Below are positions 45,914 through 54,222 of a stretch of DNA of 64,000 nucleotides, piece by piece. Made by a program: the position numbers and the translations under genes. Under the pieces are notes generated by a model. It made no database searches. It saw nothing but the letters and a program-made list of their open reading frames with translations, and was not told the origin of the DNA. The stretch is taken from assembly GCF_032681285.1 (NCBI RefSeq), contig NZ_CP136336.1, forward strand, positions 1,909,001-1,973,000. Reading direction: 5' to 3'. Every line of letters begins with the position of its first letter. Within the stretch, counting starts at the first letter, position 1. The stretch is from Piscinibacter gummiphilus (GTDB taxonomy: Bacteria; Pseudomonadota; Gammaproteobacteria; Burkholderiales; Burkholderiaceae_C).

Positions 45914-47071
45914 TCACTTCAGCAGCTTCCCCTGGCTGCCGATCACCGTCACCTCGACGAAGCGCGAGCCCACGCGTTCCTTCGGCCCGTAGCTGATGCG
46001 CACGCCGCCGAGGTTGTGGTTGTTGATCGACTCCAGCGCGTTCATCACCTTGGCGCGCGTGGGCTTCGGCCCCGCGCGGCGCAGCGCCTCCACCAGCACC
46101 TTGGCGCCGAGGTATTCCTCGAAGTTGGTGTAGTTGACTTCGTCCTTCGGCGCGTATTTCTTCATCGCCTCGTGGAACTCGCGCACCACCGGCATCGTCT
46201 GCCGGTAGGGGTAGGGCACGACCTGGCTGATGCCCAGGCCGCGCACGTTCTCGAGGCCGCCGAGCTTGACGAGTTCGGCCGGGTCGACCACCGAGATGTT
46301 GAAGAGCTGGCCGCCGCCACCCGCCGCGCGGTATTGCTTCGCGAAGGCCGCGGCGGGCTTGTTGACCGCCACCATGATCACCGCCTGCGGCGAGGCGGCG
46401 CGGATCACCTTCACCGCCGCATCGACATCGGTGGTATTGCGCTCGTAGCCCGCCGAGGCCACGAGCTTGCGGCCGCGCCGCTGCAGCGCTGACTCCACAC
46501 CGGCCAGGCCCGCCGTGCCGAAGGCGTCGTTCTGGTAGAGCACCGCCACGCGCGTGAGGCCCTGCGTGTTGAGCTGCTTGATCATGTGCTCGGTCTCGTC
46601 GGCATAGCCGGCGCGCACATGGAAGATCCACGGGTTGAACGGTTTGCGCAGCAGCTCGCCGCCGGTGTAGGGCGCCACGAGCGCGATGCCGGCATCGGCC
46701 AGCACCTTGTCTTCGAGCAGCTTGCCGATGTTGGCGGTGCCGGCAAAGCCGAAGAGCGCGAGCACCTCGGGCTTGGCCACCAGCTCCTTGGTGAGGCGCA
46801 GCGTCTCGTCGACCTTGTAGCCGTCGTCGAGCACCAGCGTGCGGATCTTCGCCCCGTGCACGCCACCGGCCTCGTTGACGGCATCGAAGTACACCTTGCC
46901 GCCCAGCACCATCTGGTGGCCGGTGCTGGCCAGCACGCCCGACAGCGGCGCCACCTGGCCGATGGTGATGGTCTCCTGCGCCGATGCGAGCGTGGCCCCC
47001 GCCATCAGGGCGACGCTGGCGATCCATGTGCCGCTGCGCGAGCGTGTGCGTGTCTTGAGCCCTGTGTGCAT
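45914..47071 (-). CDS. ABC transporter periplasmic binding protein (LivK-type, orphan)
   Basis: 385-aa type I periplasmic binding protein. A signal peptide ending TLASAQ (about residue 32) leads to TITIGQVAPLSGVLASTG, the family start. No permease or ATPase genes accompany it, so it may use one of the Liv-type systems nearby. Divergent from the 3HB-oligomer hydrolase, with a 209-bp intergenic region. Ligand unknown. Confidence 0.9.
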   Translation of the reverse strand: MHTGLKTRTRSRSGTWIASVALMAGATLASAQETITIGQVAPLSGVLASTGHQMVLGGKVYFDAVNEAGGVHGAKIRTLVLDDGYKVDETLRLTKELVAKPEVLALFGFAGTANIGKLLEDKVLADAGIALVAPYTGGELLRKPFNPWIFHVRAGYADETEHMIKQLNTQGLTRVAVLYQNDAFGTAGLAGVESALQRRGRKLVASAGYERNTTDVDAAVKVIRAASPQAVIMVAVNKPAAAFAKQYRAAGGGGQLFNISVVDPAELVKLGGLENVRGLGISQVVPYPYRQTMPVVREFHEAMKKYAPKDEVNYTNFEEYLGAKVLVEALRRAGPKPTRAKVMNALESINNHNLGGVRISYGPKERVGSRFVEVTVIGSQGKLLK

Positions 47072-47150
47072 GCGATGCCCCTCGTTACCAAATGTGAGGC
47101 GATGCTAGGAGGCGCCTGCGCGCGCCACCACGGGGCCTTCGATGGCGGTG

Positions 47151-47217
47151 CCCCTACCTAGGGGTTGCTGCTGGCGATGAACTACCTAACGAGTCGTACT
47201 GATGTAGTCCTACGACT
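47151..47217. promoter_or_regulatory. Cluster of dyads and TAC-type heptamers
   Basis: CCCCT-N4-AGGGG (47151-47164) and AGTCGTA-N12-TACGACT (47192-47217), with four TAC heptamers TACCTAG, TACCTAA, TACTGAT and TACGACT, lie in the divergent gap before the oligomer hydrolase. The heptamers are of the kind bound by NarL/LuxR-type proteins, one of which is encoded at 49514-50083. Confidence 0.35.
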
Positions 47218-47280
47218 GCTCGCCGCGCGGGGTGACTTCTACATTGGGCCGCTCACCAACCCCGAGAGGAGACATCCCCA

Positions 47281-49479
47281 ATGAATTCAAAGAACAAGCC
47301 CATCCTGCGTGTCGCATTGCTCACTTTGGGTGCTGCCGGGCTGAGCGCCTGCGGCTCGTCCGACGACCCCGAGGTGAGCACGCTGCCCAGCGGCATGACC
47401 ACCGTGAGCGTCACCACCTACAGCGCCACCACGGTCGGCAGCGGCAGCACCGCCGCCACGCAGGACCTGCTCACCGGCGGCCTCGGCCGCACCGGCCTCG
47501 GCGCCGCCACCGCGCCCACCTACGCCGACCCGGCCAACCCCACCGCCGCGGAGTTGCGCCGCAATGCGCTCTATGCCAACTACCGCGGCCTCGTCGACTA
47601 CACCGCCAATGGCGGCTATGGCCGCCTCTATGGCCCCAACATCGACCTCGCCGGCAACGACACGCTCGGCGAAGGCCTGATCCCCGGCCGCGAATACCTC
47701 GCCGTGCTCGACGACGGCACCGGCCGCAAGCAGGTGACGGTGGCGGTGCAGATCCCCACGAGCTTCGACCGCAATGCGCCGTGCCTCGTGGCCGGCCCGT
47801 CGTCGGGCTCGCGTGGCGTCTATGGCGCGCTCGCATCGGCCGCCGAGTGGGGCCTGAAGCGCAACTGCGCCGTCGTGCTCACCGATGCCGGCAAGGGCGT
47901 GGGCCTCTACGACCCGACCGATGACACCGTGAACCGCATCGACGGCACACGCGCCACGCGCACCGCCGCGGGCGCGCTCTCGCACTTCGCGGCGACGATC
48001 ACCGACACCGCCCGCGCAGCGTTCAACGCCGCCTTCCCCAACCGCCTGGCGATCAAGCAGGTGCACTCGCAGGTCAACCCCGAGAAGGACTGGGGCACCG
48101 ACACGCTCACCGCCATCCGCTACGCGCTCTACGCGCTCAACCAGGAGTACGCCGACAACTCACCGCTTGGCAACGGCAAGCTCGCCCGATTCACGCCGGG
48201 CAACACGCTCGTGATCGCCGGCTCGGTGTCGAACGGTGGTGCCGCGGTGCTGCGCGCCGCCGAGCAAGACACGAGTGGCCTGATCGACGGCGTGGTGGCC
48301 GGCGAGCCGAGCGCCCAGCCCGACACCACCACCGGCTACGGCGTGAGCTTCGCCGGTGCGCCGGTGTCGAGCTTCGGCCGCCCGCTGGCCGACTACTTCA
48401 CCTTCGCCAACATCTACCAGCCCTGCGCCGCGCTCGCGCCGGCCGCGCAGATGGCCGAGACCTCGGTCTACAACTACATGACGCTCACCGGCATGAACGC
48501 GCGCGCCACCAACCGCTGCACGGCGCTGGCGGCCAAGGGCCTGGTGACGGGCGCGACCACCGCCGACCAGGCCACCGATGCGCTGGCCCGCCTGCGCGCC
48601 TACGGGTGGACGGCCGACAACGACACCATGCACAACGCGCACTACGGCCTGGGCAATGCCGCGATCATCTCGGCGATGTACCCGACCGGCTACGGCCGCT
48701 TCGGCCTCGCCGACAACCTCTGCGGCGTGAGCTTTGCGCAGGTCAACGGCACGGGCGACGTGGTCGCGGTCAACGCCAACGTCAAGGCCGCCAGCTTCGC
48801 GCTCGCCAACGGCACGGCCAACGGCACGCCGGCAAGCGTGGTCTACAACGATTCGGAAGGCGGCGCCAAGTCGTGGGCGTTCGCGGTCTCGCCCTCGACC
48901 CACATGGCCGACTTCGCGCTCGATGCCGCGCTGTGCCAGCGTGCGCTCGTGACCGGCACCGACCCGGTGACCGGCGCGGCCCTGAGCGGCGTCTCGACCC
49001 CCACGCTCGCACAGAGCCAGGCGGTGCGCACCGGCATCAGCGAAGTGCTGTTCAACGGCAACCTGCGCGGCAAGCCCACGCTCATCATGTCTGGCCGCAG
49101 CGATGCGCTGCTGCCCATCAACCACGCGGTGCGCGCCTACAGCGCCTACAACCGTGTGGTCGAAGGCAACGCCAGCCAGCTGCGCTACGTGGAGGTCGAG
49201 CACGCGCAGCACTTCGACGCGTTCATCCCGTTCTCGGGCTTCGACACGCGCTTCGTGCCGCTGCACGTGTACTTCAACCAGGGCATGAACGCGATGTGGG
49301 CCAAGCTGCGCAACAACACCGCGCTGCCGGGGAGCCAGGTCGTGCGCACCACGGTGCGCGGCGGCACGCCGGGCGCAGCGCCGGCCCTGACCACGGCGAA
49401 CGTGCCACCGATGGCGGCCACCCCGGCTGCGGGCGATGCCATCACCTTCAGCGGCAGCAGCATCGCCATCCCGAACTGA
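47281..49479 (+). CDS. D-(-)-3-hydroxybutyrate oligomer hydrolase lipoprotein
   Basis: 732-aa enzyme hydrolysing 3-hydroxybutyrate oligomers to monomers, family 3HB-oligomer hydrolase (3HBOH). A signal with lipobox LSAC (Cys near residue 23) suggests a periplasmic or outer-membrane lipoprotein. The segment GPSSGSRGVYGA near 180 and the nucleophile-like GSVSNGGAAVLRAAEQD near 315 are characteristic. RBS GAGGAG. It would complete the work of the extracellular depolymerase encoded 8 kb downstream. Confidence 0.9.
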   Translation: MNSKNKPILRVALLTLGAAGLSACGSSDDPEVSTLPSGMTTVSVTTYSATTVGSGSTAATQDLLTGGLGRTGLGAATAPTYADPANPTAAELRRNALYANYRGLVDYTANGGYGRLYGPNIDLAGNDTLGEGLIPGREYLAVLDDGTGRKQVTVAVQIPTSFDRNAPCLVAGPSSGSRGVYGALASAAEWGLKRNCAVVLTDAGKGVGLYDPTDDTVNRIDGTRATRTAAGALSHFAATITDTARAAFNAAFPNRLAIKQVHSQVNPEKDWGTDTLTAIRYALYALNQEYADNSPLGNGKLARFTPGNTLVIAGSVSNGGAAVLRAAEQDTSGLIDGVVAGEPSAQPDTTTGYGVSFAGAPVSSFGRPLADYFTFANIYQPCAALAPAAQMAETSVYNYMTLTGMNARATNRCTALAAKGLVTGATTADQATDALARLRAYGWTADNDTMHNAHYGLGNAAIISAMYPTGYGRFGLADNLCGVSFAQVNGTGDVVAVNANVKAASFALANGTANGTPASVVYNDSEGGAKSWAFAVSPSTHMADFALDAALCQRALVTGTDPVTGAALSGVSTPTLAQSQAVRTGISEVLFNGNLRGKPTLIMSGRSDALLPINHAVRAYSAYNRVVEGNASQLRYVEVEHAQHFDAFIPFSGFDTRFVPLHVYFNQGMNAMWAKLRNNTALPGSQVVRTTVRGGTPGAAPALTTANVPPMAATPAAGDAITFSGSSIAIPN

Positions 49480-49496
49480 TGGCGGTTGAGTGAAGA

Positions 49497-49515
49497 AGCG
49501 CCTGCGCCGGGCGCT
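49497..49515. terminator. Hairpin between convergent genes
   Basis: AGCGCC (49497-49502) pairs with GGCGCT (49510-49515), loop 7. It lies between the ends of the oligomer hydrolase and the PAS-LuxR gene and overlaps the latter's stop codon. There is no T-tract. Confidence 0.35.
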
Positions 49516-50083
49516 ACATCAGGCCGGCCAGACGCGACACCATCTCGGTGGCCGTGTTGACCTTGAGCTTTCTCAGCAGCCGCACGCGGTGGGCGTCGAT
49601 CGTGCGCGGGCTCACCTCGAGCACGCGTGCGATCTGCTTGCTGGTCTTGCCTTCGATCAGCAACTGCGCGATCTCGCGCTCACGGGAGGTGAGCGCGGTG
49701 GTGATGGGGCGGCGCGCCGAGATGTCTTCGAACATCCACACCGTGCAGCCATACGGGTCGTCGCGGTCGAGCGTGCGGCCCGAGGCGTGGCACCAGAAGA
49801 GCCGGCCGTCGCGGTGTTTCATGATGCGCTCGTCGGCATAGCGGCCGCAGTCGCGCAGCGCTTCGAAGCCGCGTGCACCGATGCCCATGAACTCGCTCTG
49901 CGAGGGGTACAGCATGCACATCGACTGCCCCGTCAGCTCGGCGGTCTCGTAGCCGAACATCGAAGCGAGTGCTTCATTGCAGCGCTGGATGACGCGGTTG
50001 TTGAGCACGCACAGTCCCACCGGGGCCATGTCGAAGGCCAGCACGAGGTTCACGTCCAGCGGTGGTGGAGGAGCGGGGTTCAT
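49514..50083 (-). CDS. PAS-domain LuxR-type transcriptional regulator
   Basis: 189 aa from ATG 50083. An N-terminal PAS domain (about 15-120, with MAPVGLCVLNNR and the C-terminal EDISARR) is followed by a LuxR-type HTH (LTSREREIAQLLIEGKTSKQ, then VSPRTIDAHRVRLLRKL). No receiver domain, so the PAS senses a ligand or cofactor directly. Convergent with the oligomer hydrolase and divergent from the second Liv operon, either of which may be its target. Confidence 0.9.
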   Translation of the reverse strand: MNPAPPPPLDVNLVLAFDMAPVGLCVLNNRVIQRCNEALASMFGYETAELTGQSMCMLYPSQSEFMGIGARGFEALRDCGRYADERIMKHRDGRLFWCHASGRTLDRDDPYGCTVWMFEDISARRPITTALTSREREIAQLLIEGKTSKQIARVLEVSPRTIDAHRVRLLRKLKVNTATEMVSRLAGLM

Positions 50084-50283
50084 GGCGAGTGTCGGCGCGA
50101 GCATAGCGAGGCGCCAATGCACATCACATGCCACGAGTACTTACGCAGAAAGCAGTAACGGCTTCTTCCCCAAAAACTGCACGGTCGAGCGCAACCTTGC
50201 CCGGGTGAACCCTAGCGTAGTCGCTCGCCATTGCCGCACGCAACGTCAGTCACGACACTGCCGCCTCTCGCAAAGGAGCAGCA

Positions 50284-51051
50284 GTGGATTGCATTCTTCA
50301 CACCGAGCGCTTGACGAAAGAGTTCAAGGGCTTCGTGGCTGTCGACAAAGTGGACTTGCGTGTCCGCCGAGGAGACATCCATGCATTGATCGGCCCCAAC
50401 GGCGCAGGCAAGACGACCTGCTTCAACCTGCTGACCAAATTCCTGACACCGACCTCGGGCCGGATCGTTTTCAACGGCCACGAGATCACCCACGACACGC
50501 CGGCCCGCATCGCCGAGCGCGGCGTGATCCGCTCCTTCCAGATCTCGGCGGTGTTTCCGCACATGACGGTGCTGGAGAACGTGCGCGTCGCGCTGCAGAA
50601 GAAGCTCGCCACGTCCTTCCACTTCTGGAAGCCCGAGCGTTCTCTCGATGGCCTGAACGCGCGGGCGATCGAGCTGCTGCGTGAAGTCGACCTCGCACCC
50701 TACGCGCACCTCACCACCGTCGAGTTGAGCTACGGCCGCAAGCGCGCGCTGGAGATCGCCACCACACTCGCGATGGAGCCCGAGCTGATGCTGCTCGACG
50801 AGCCCACGCAAGGCATGGGCAGCGAAGACGTCGACCGCATCCGCCAGCTCATCAAGCGGGTGTCGGCGGGTCGCACGATCCTGATGGTCGAGCACAACAT
50901 GAGCGTCGTCTCCAGCATTGCCGACACGATCACCGTGCTGGCGCGTGGCGCCACGCTCGCTGAAGGGCCGTATGCGGAGGTGTCGAAGAACCCGTCGGTG
51001 ATCGAGGCCTACATGGGGTCGGCGAGCGTTGAACTGGTGGGGGCGCATTGA
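50284..51051 (+). CDS. livG: ABC transporter ATP-binding protein (LivG-like)
   Basis: 255-aa ATPase, first gene of the second Liv-type operon. Walker A GPNGAGKTT, signature LSYGRKRALEIA, Walker B LMLLDEPTQGM and H-loop VEHNMSVV. The gene is separated from the LivF-like gene by 321 bp, unlike the tight 4-bp overlap in the first importer; that gap holds two structured repeats. Start after AAAGGAG. Confidence 0.93.
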   Translation: MDCILHTERLTKEFKGFVAVDKVDLRVRRGDIHALIGPNGAGKTTCFNLLTKFLTPTSGRIVFNGHEITHDTPARIAERGVIRSFQISAVFPHMTVLENVRVALQKKLATSFHFWKPERSLDGLNARAIELLREVDLAPYAHLTTVELSYGRKRALEIATTLAMEPELMLLDEPTQGMGSEDVDRIRQLIKRVSAGRTILMVEHNMSVVSSIADTITVLARGATLAEGPYAEVSKNPSVIEAYMGSASVELVGAH

Positions 51052-51080
51052 TCGTGACGCGTGCTCCGGTTGGCGCGAGC

Positions 51081-51176
51081 CGAGGCTGCCGGGTGACCGG
51101 CTCCGCTCATGTCCCCCGGCCAGGCTGCGCCTGGCCTCCTCCTTTACTTCGCTGCGCCGGTCACCCGACAGCCTCG
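51081..51176 (-). repeat. Double-hairpin element, copy A
   Basis: Read on the minus strand: outer stem of 20 bp (51157-51176 with 51081-51100; one U-G pair), internal strand GAAGTAAAGGAGGAG (rc of 51136-51150), inner hairpin of 7-8 bp (51118-51125/51129-51136, loop 3) and second conserved strand CGGGGGACATGAGCGGA. Copy B has the same internal strands with different stems. Together with copy B this fills most of the 321-bp gap 51052-51372. Either a structured RNA or an RNA-like interspersed repeat; not identified. Confidence 0.75.
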
Positions 51177-51192
51177 GCAAGCACCTCAGGTA

Positions 51193-51214
51193 GCACGCCA
51201 AGTTTTCGGCGTGC
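51193..51214. other. Hairpin between the two double-hairpin elements
   Basis: GCACGCC (51193-51199) pairs with GGCGTGC (51208-51214), loop AAGTTTTC. It sits in the 51-bp spacer between copies A and B. Confidence 0.45.
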
Positions 51215-51227
51215 CTCCAGTGTGGCT

Positions 51228-51342
51228 GGCTCGCTGCGGTGGGGCGCCGTGTGGAGTGAAGTAAAGGAGGAGACCGTTCACCACGGGAGTGGTGAACGGT
51301 CGGGGGACATGAACGGAACACGGCGCCCCGCCGTAGCGAGCC
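51228..51342 (+). repeat. Double-hairpin element, copy B
   Basis: Plus-strand copy. The outer stem pairs 51228-51252 with 51318-51342 (25 bp, two G-U pairs), then GAAGTAAAGGAGGAG (51258-51272), an inner perfect 12-bp hairpin (51273-51284/51289-51300, loop GGGA) and CGGGGGACATGAACGGA (51301-51317). Its conserved ATG at 51309 opens a 20-codon frame that stops at 51369-51371, one base before the LivF-like start. It lies in the presumed transcript between livG and livF. Confidence 0.75.
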
Positions 51343-51372
51343 CGCTCAGCCCCAAGCAAAGGACCCATTGAG

Positions 51373-52077
51373 ATGCCCACCAAGTTTCTGGAAATCAACA
51401 ACCTACAAGGCTGGTACGGCGAAAGCCACGTGCTGCATGGCGTGAACTTCCACGTCAACGAAGGCGAAGTCGTCACGCTCCTGGGTCGCAATGGCGCCGG
51501 CCGCACGAGCACCATGCGCGCCATCATGGGCTTGATCGGTGCTCGCAAGGGCAGCATCAAGGTGCAAGGCAAGGAGACGATCCACCTCCCGACGCATCGC
51601 ATCGCACGTCTCGGCCTGGGCTACTGCCCCGAAGAGCGCGGCATCTTCTCGAGCCTGAGCGCGGAAGAGAACCTGCTGCTGCCGCCGTCGCTGATGCCTG
51701 CGGGCATGAGCCTCGACGACATCTACGCGATGTTCCCCAACCTCAAGGAGCGCGCCAAGAGCCAGGGCACGCGCCTCTCGGGCGGCGAGCAGCAGATGCT
51801 GGCCGTGGCCCGCATCCTGCGCACCGGCGCCAAGCTTCTGCTGCTCGATGAGATCTCCGAAGGCCTCGCGCCGGTAATCGTGCAGAAGCTGGCCGAGATG
51901 GTGCTGATGCTGCGCTCGCGCGGCTACACCGTGCTGATGGTGGAGCAGAACTTCCGCTTCGCCGCACCGCTGGCCGATCGCTTCCTCGTGATGGAGCACG
52001 GCCGTGTCACCCAAGAGTTCACCCAAGCCCAGCTGCCCTCGCGGCTGGATCAACTGCACGAAACCCTCGGCGTCTAA
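51373..52077 (+). CDS. livF: ABC transporter ATP-binding protein (LivF-like)
   Basis: 234-aa ATPase of the second importer. Signature LSGGEQQMLAVARI and Walker B LLLLDEISEGLAP (Ile for Pro is unusual). The Walker A is GRNGAGRTS, with Arg in place of the invariant Lys, as in the other LivF here. The start follows a purine-rich AAAGGA; double-hairpin element B lies immediately upstream. Confidence 0.93.
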   Translation: MPTKFLEINNLQGWYGESHVLHGVNFHVNEGEVVTLLGRNGAGRTSTMRAIMGLIGARKGSIKVQGKETIHLPTHRIARLGLGYCPEERGIFSSLSAEENLLLPPSLMPAGMSLDDIYAMFPNLKERAKSQGTRLSGGEQQMLAVARILRTGAKLLLLDEISEGLAPVIVQKLAEMVLMLRSRGYTVLMVEQNFRFAAPLADRFLVMEHGRVTQEFTQAQLPSRLDQLHETLGV

Positions 52078-52100
52078 CAGTTCCTAAAGGAGACACTGTC

Positions 52101-53309
52101 TTGAATCTCTCGAAAATCAAAGCCATCGCCGCTGCCTGCGGCCTCGTGTGTGCCGCTCCGATGGCGCAGGCCCAGATCTCCGGTGACGTGATCCGCATCG
52201 GCTTCATCACCGACGTGTCGGGTCTGTACTCCGACATCGACGGCCCCGCCGGCGCCGAAATGATCCGCCAGGCCGTGGCCGACATGGGCGGTGCCGTCAA
52301 CGGCAAGAAGATCGAGGTGCTGGTGGCCGACCACCAGAACAAGGCCGACATCGCCAGCTCCAAGGCCCGTGAGTGGTTCGACCAGCAAGGCCTCGACCTC
52401 CTGATCGGCGGCACCAACTCCGGCGCCAGCCTCGCGATGGCCGGCATCGCCGCCGAGAAGAAGAAGCCCTTCATCGCCGTGGGCGCAGCAGCTTCCGCGC
52501 TGACCAACGAGCGCTGCTCGCCCTACACCGTGCACTGGGCCTACGACACCGTGGCGCTGGCCAAGGGCACCGGCAACGCCGTGGTCAAGGCCGGCGGCAA
52601 GAGCTGGTATTTCCTGACCGCCGACTACGCCTTCGGCTCGGCGCTGCAGACCGACACCTCGGCCGTCGTCAAGGCCGCCGGCGGCAACGTGATCGGCTCG
52701 GTGCGCCACCCGCTGTCGGCCAGCGACTTCTCGTCGTTCCTGTTGCAGGCGCAGTCCAGCAAGGCCGACATCCTGGGCCTGGCCAATGCCGGTGGCGACA
52801 TGATCAACGCGGTGAAGGCCGCCAACGAGTTCGGCATCACCAAGACGATGAAGCTCGCGGGCCTGCTGATGTTCATCAACGACGTGCACTCGCTCGGCTT
52901 GAAGACGGCGCAGGGCATGTACCTCACCGACAGCTGGTACTGGAACCAGGACGCCGACACCCGCGCCTGGAGCCGCAAGTTCTTCGACAAGTTCAAGCGC
53001 ATGCCTTCGTCGATCCAGGCCGCCGACTACTCGGCCGCGCTGCAGTACCTCAATGCCGTCAAGGCCACCGGCACCGACGACGCCGACAAGGTGCTCGCCC
53101 ACATGCGGAAGACGCCGATCAACGACGTGTTCGCCAAGGGCGGCCGCATCCGCGAAGACGGCCGCATGGTGCACGACATGTACCTGATGCAGGTCAAGAC
53201 GCCCGCGCAGTCGAAGGAGCCGTGGGACTACTACAACGTGGTCGAGACGATCAAGGGCGAAGCCGCGTGGACCACAAAGGCCGAAACGCGCTGCACGTTG
53301 TGGAAGTGA
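52101..53309 (+). CDS. ABC transporter periplasmic binding protein (LivK-type)
   Basis: 402-aa binding protein, start TTG 52101 after an excellent RBS (AAAGGAGA, 9 bases upstream). A signal peptide ending PMAQAQ (about residue 24) precedes the family start DVIRIGFITDVSGLYSD. Conserved Cys pair (NERCSPY near residue 136; RCTLWK at the C-terminus) may form a disulphide. Third gene of the second importer. Related proteins bind aromatic or other carboxylates; the ligand is not known. Confidence 0.92.
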   Translation: MNLSKIKAIAAACGLVCAAPMAQAQISGDVIRIGFITDVSGLYSDIDGPAGAEMIRQAVADMGGAVNGKKIEVLVADHQNKADIASSKAREWFDQQGLDLLIGGTNSGASLAMAGIAAEKKKPFIAVGAAASALTNERCSPYTVHWAYDTVALAKGTGNAVVKAGGKSWYFLTADYAFGSALQTDTSAVVKAAGGNVIGSVRHPLSASDFSSFLLQAQSSKADILGLANAGGDMINAVKAANEFGITKTMKLAGLLMFINDVHSLGLKTAQGMYLTDSWYWNQDADTRAWSRKFFDKFKRMPSSIQAADYSAALQYLNAVKATGTDDADKVLAHMRKTPINDVFAKGGRIREDGRMVHDMYLMQVKTPAQSKEPWDYYNVVETIKGEAAWTTKAETRCTLWK

Positions 53310-53333
53310 TGGCACAAGGGCAGGAGAACAGCC

Positions 53334-54221
53334 GTGGCTGAGATATTCGGAATCCCTGTCCAGGCCTTCATGGGGCAACTCATGCTGGGCCTGGTGAACG
53401 GCTCGTTCTACGCCATGCTGAGCCTCGGCCTGGCGGTGATCTTCGGCCTGCTCGGCATCGTGAACTTCGCGCATGGCGCGCTGTACATGATCGGCGCCTA
53501 CGTGGCGTGGTTCGTGCTCGAGACCGTTGGCATCAACTACTGGGCGGCGCTCTTGATCGCGCCCTTGGTGGTGGGCGCCATCGGCCTCGTGATCGAGCGC
53601 ACGCTGCTCAAGCACCTCTACAAGCTCGACCCGATCTACGGCCTCTTGCTCACCTTCGGCATCTCGCTGATCTTCGAAGGTGTGTTCCGCGAGCAGTACG
53701 GCGTGTCGGGCCAGTCGTACTCGGTGCCCGAGGCGCTGCAGGGGGCCACCAACCTCGGCTTCATGGTGCTGCCCAACTACCGGGCGTGGGTCATCGTGGC
53801 CTCGCTCATCGTGTGCCTGGGCACCTGGGCGCTGATCGAGAAGACGAGCCTGGGCGCCAAGCTGCGCGCCGGCACCGAGAACCCGGCGCTGGTGCAGGCC
53901 TTCGGCATCAACGTGCCGATGATGGTGATGTTCACCTACGCGGGCGGTGCAGCCCTTGCCGCATTGGCGGGCGTGCTGGCGGCGCCGGTGATCCAGATCA
54001 CGCCGCTCATGGGCACCAACCTCATCATCGTCGTCTTCGCGGTGGTGGTGATCGGCGGCATGGGCTCCATCCTCGGCTCCATCCTCACCGGGCTCGCGCT
54101 CGGGTTGGTCGAAGGCCTCACCAAGGTGTTCTACCCCGAGGCCTCGAACATCGTCGTCTTCGTGATCATGGCCATCGTGCTGATGATTCGCCCCGCCGGC
54201 CTCTTCGGCAAGGAGAAGTAA
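53334..54221 (+). CDS. livH: Branched-chain amino acid-type ABC permease (LivH-like)
   Basis: 295 aa, GTG start at 53334 after CAGGAGAA. About eight membrane helices, with LAVIFGLLGIVNFAHGALYM near residue 35 and the coupling segment IGGMGSILGSILTGL near 235. It is followed one base after its stop by the LivM-like gene. Forms the channel with that subunit. Confidence 0.94.
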   Translation: MAEIFGIPVQAFMGQLMLGLVNGSFYAMLSLGLAVIFGLLGIVNFAHGALYMIGAYVAWFVLETVGINYWAALLIAPLVVGAIGLVIERTLLKHLYKLDPIYGLLLTFGISLIFEGVFREQYGVSGQSYSVPEALQGATNLGFMVLPNYRAWVIVASLIVCLGTWALIEKTSLGAKLRAGTENPALVQAFGINVPMMVMFTYAGGAALAALAGVLAAPVIQITPLMGTNLIIVVFAVVVIGGMGSILGSILTGLALGLVEGLTKVFYPEASNIVVFVIMAIVLMIRPAGLFGKEK

Positions 54222-54222
54222 G

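Noticed and set aside
51193..51214. Intrinsic terminator in the livG-livF gap
   Set aside because: The T-run is in the loop of the hairpin, not behind it, so it is not a classical terminator.
51048..51371. A 107-codon plus-strand frame spanning the livG-livF gap
   Set aside because: It runs through both double-hairpin elements and its composition follows their stems; only the last 20 codons from 51309 might be translated.
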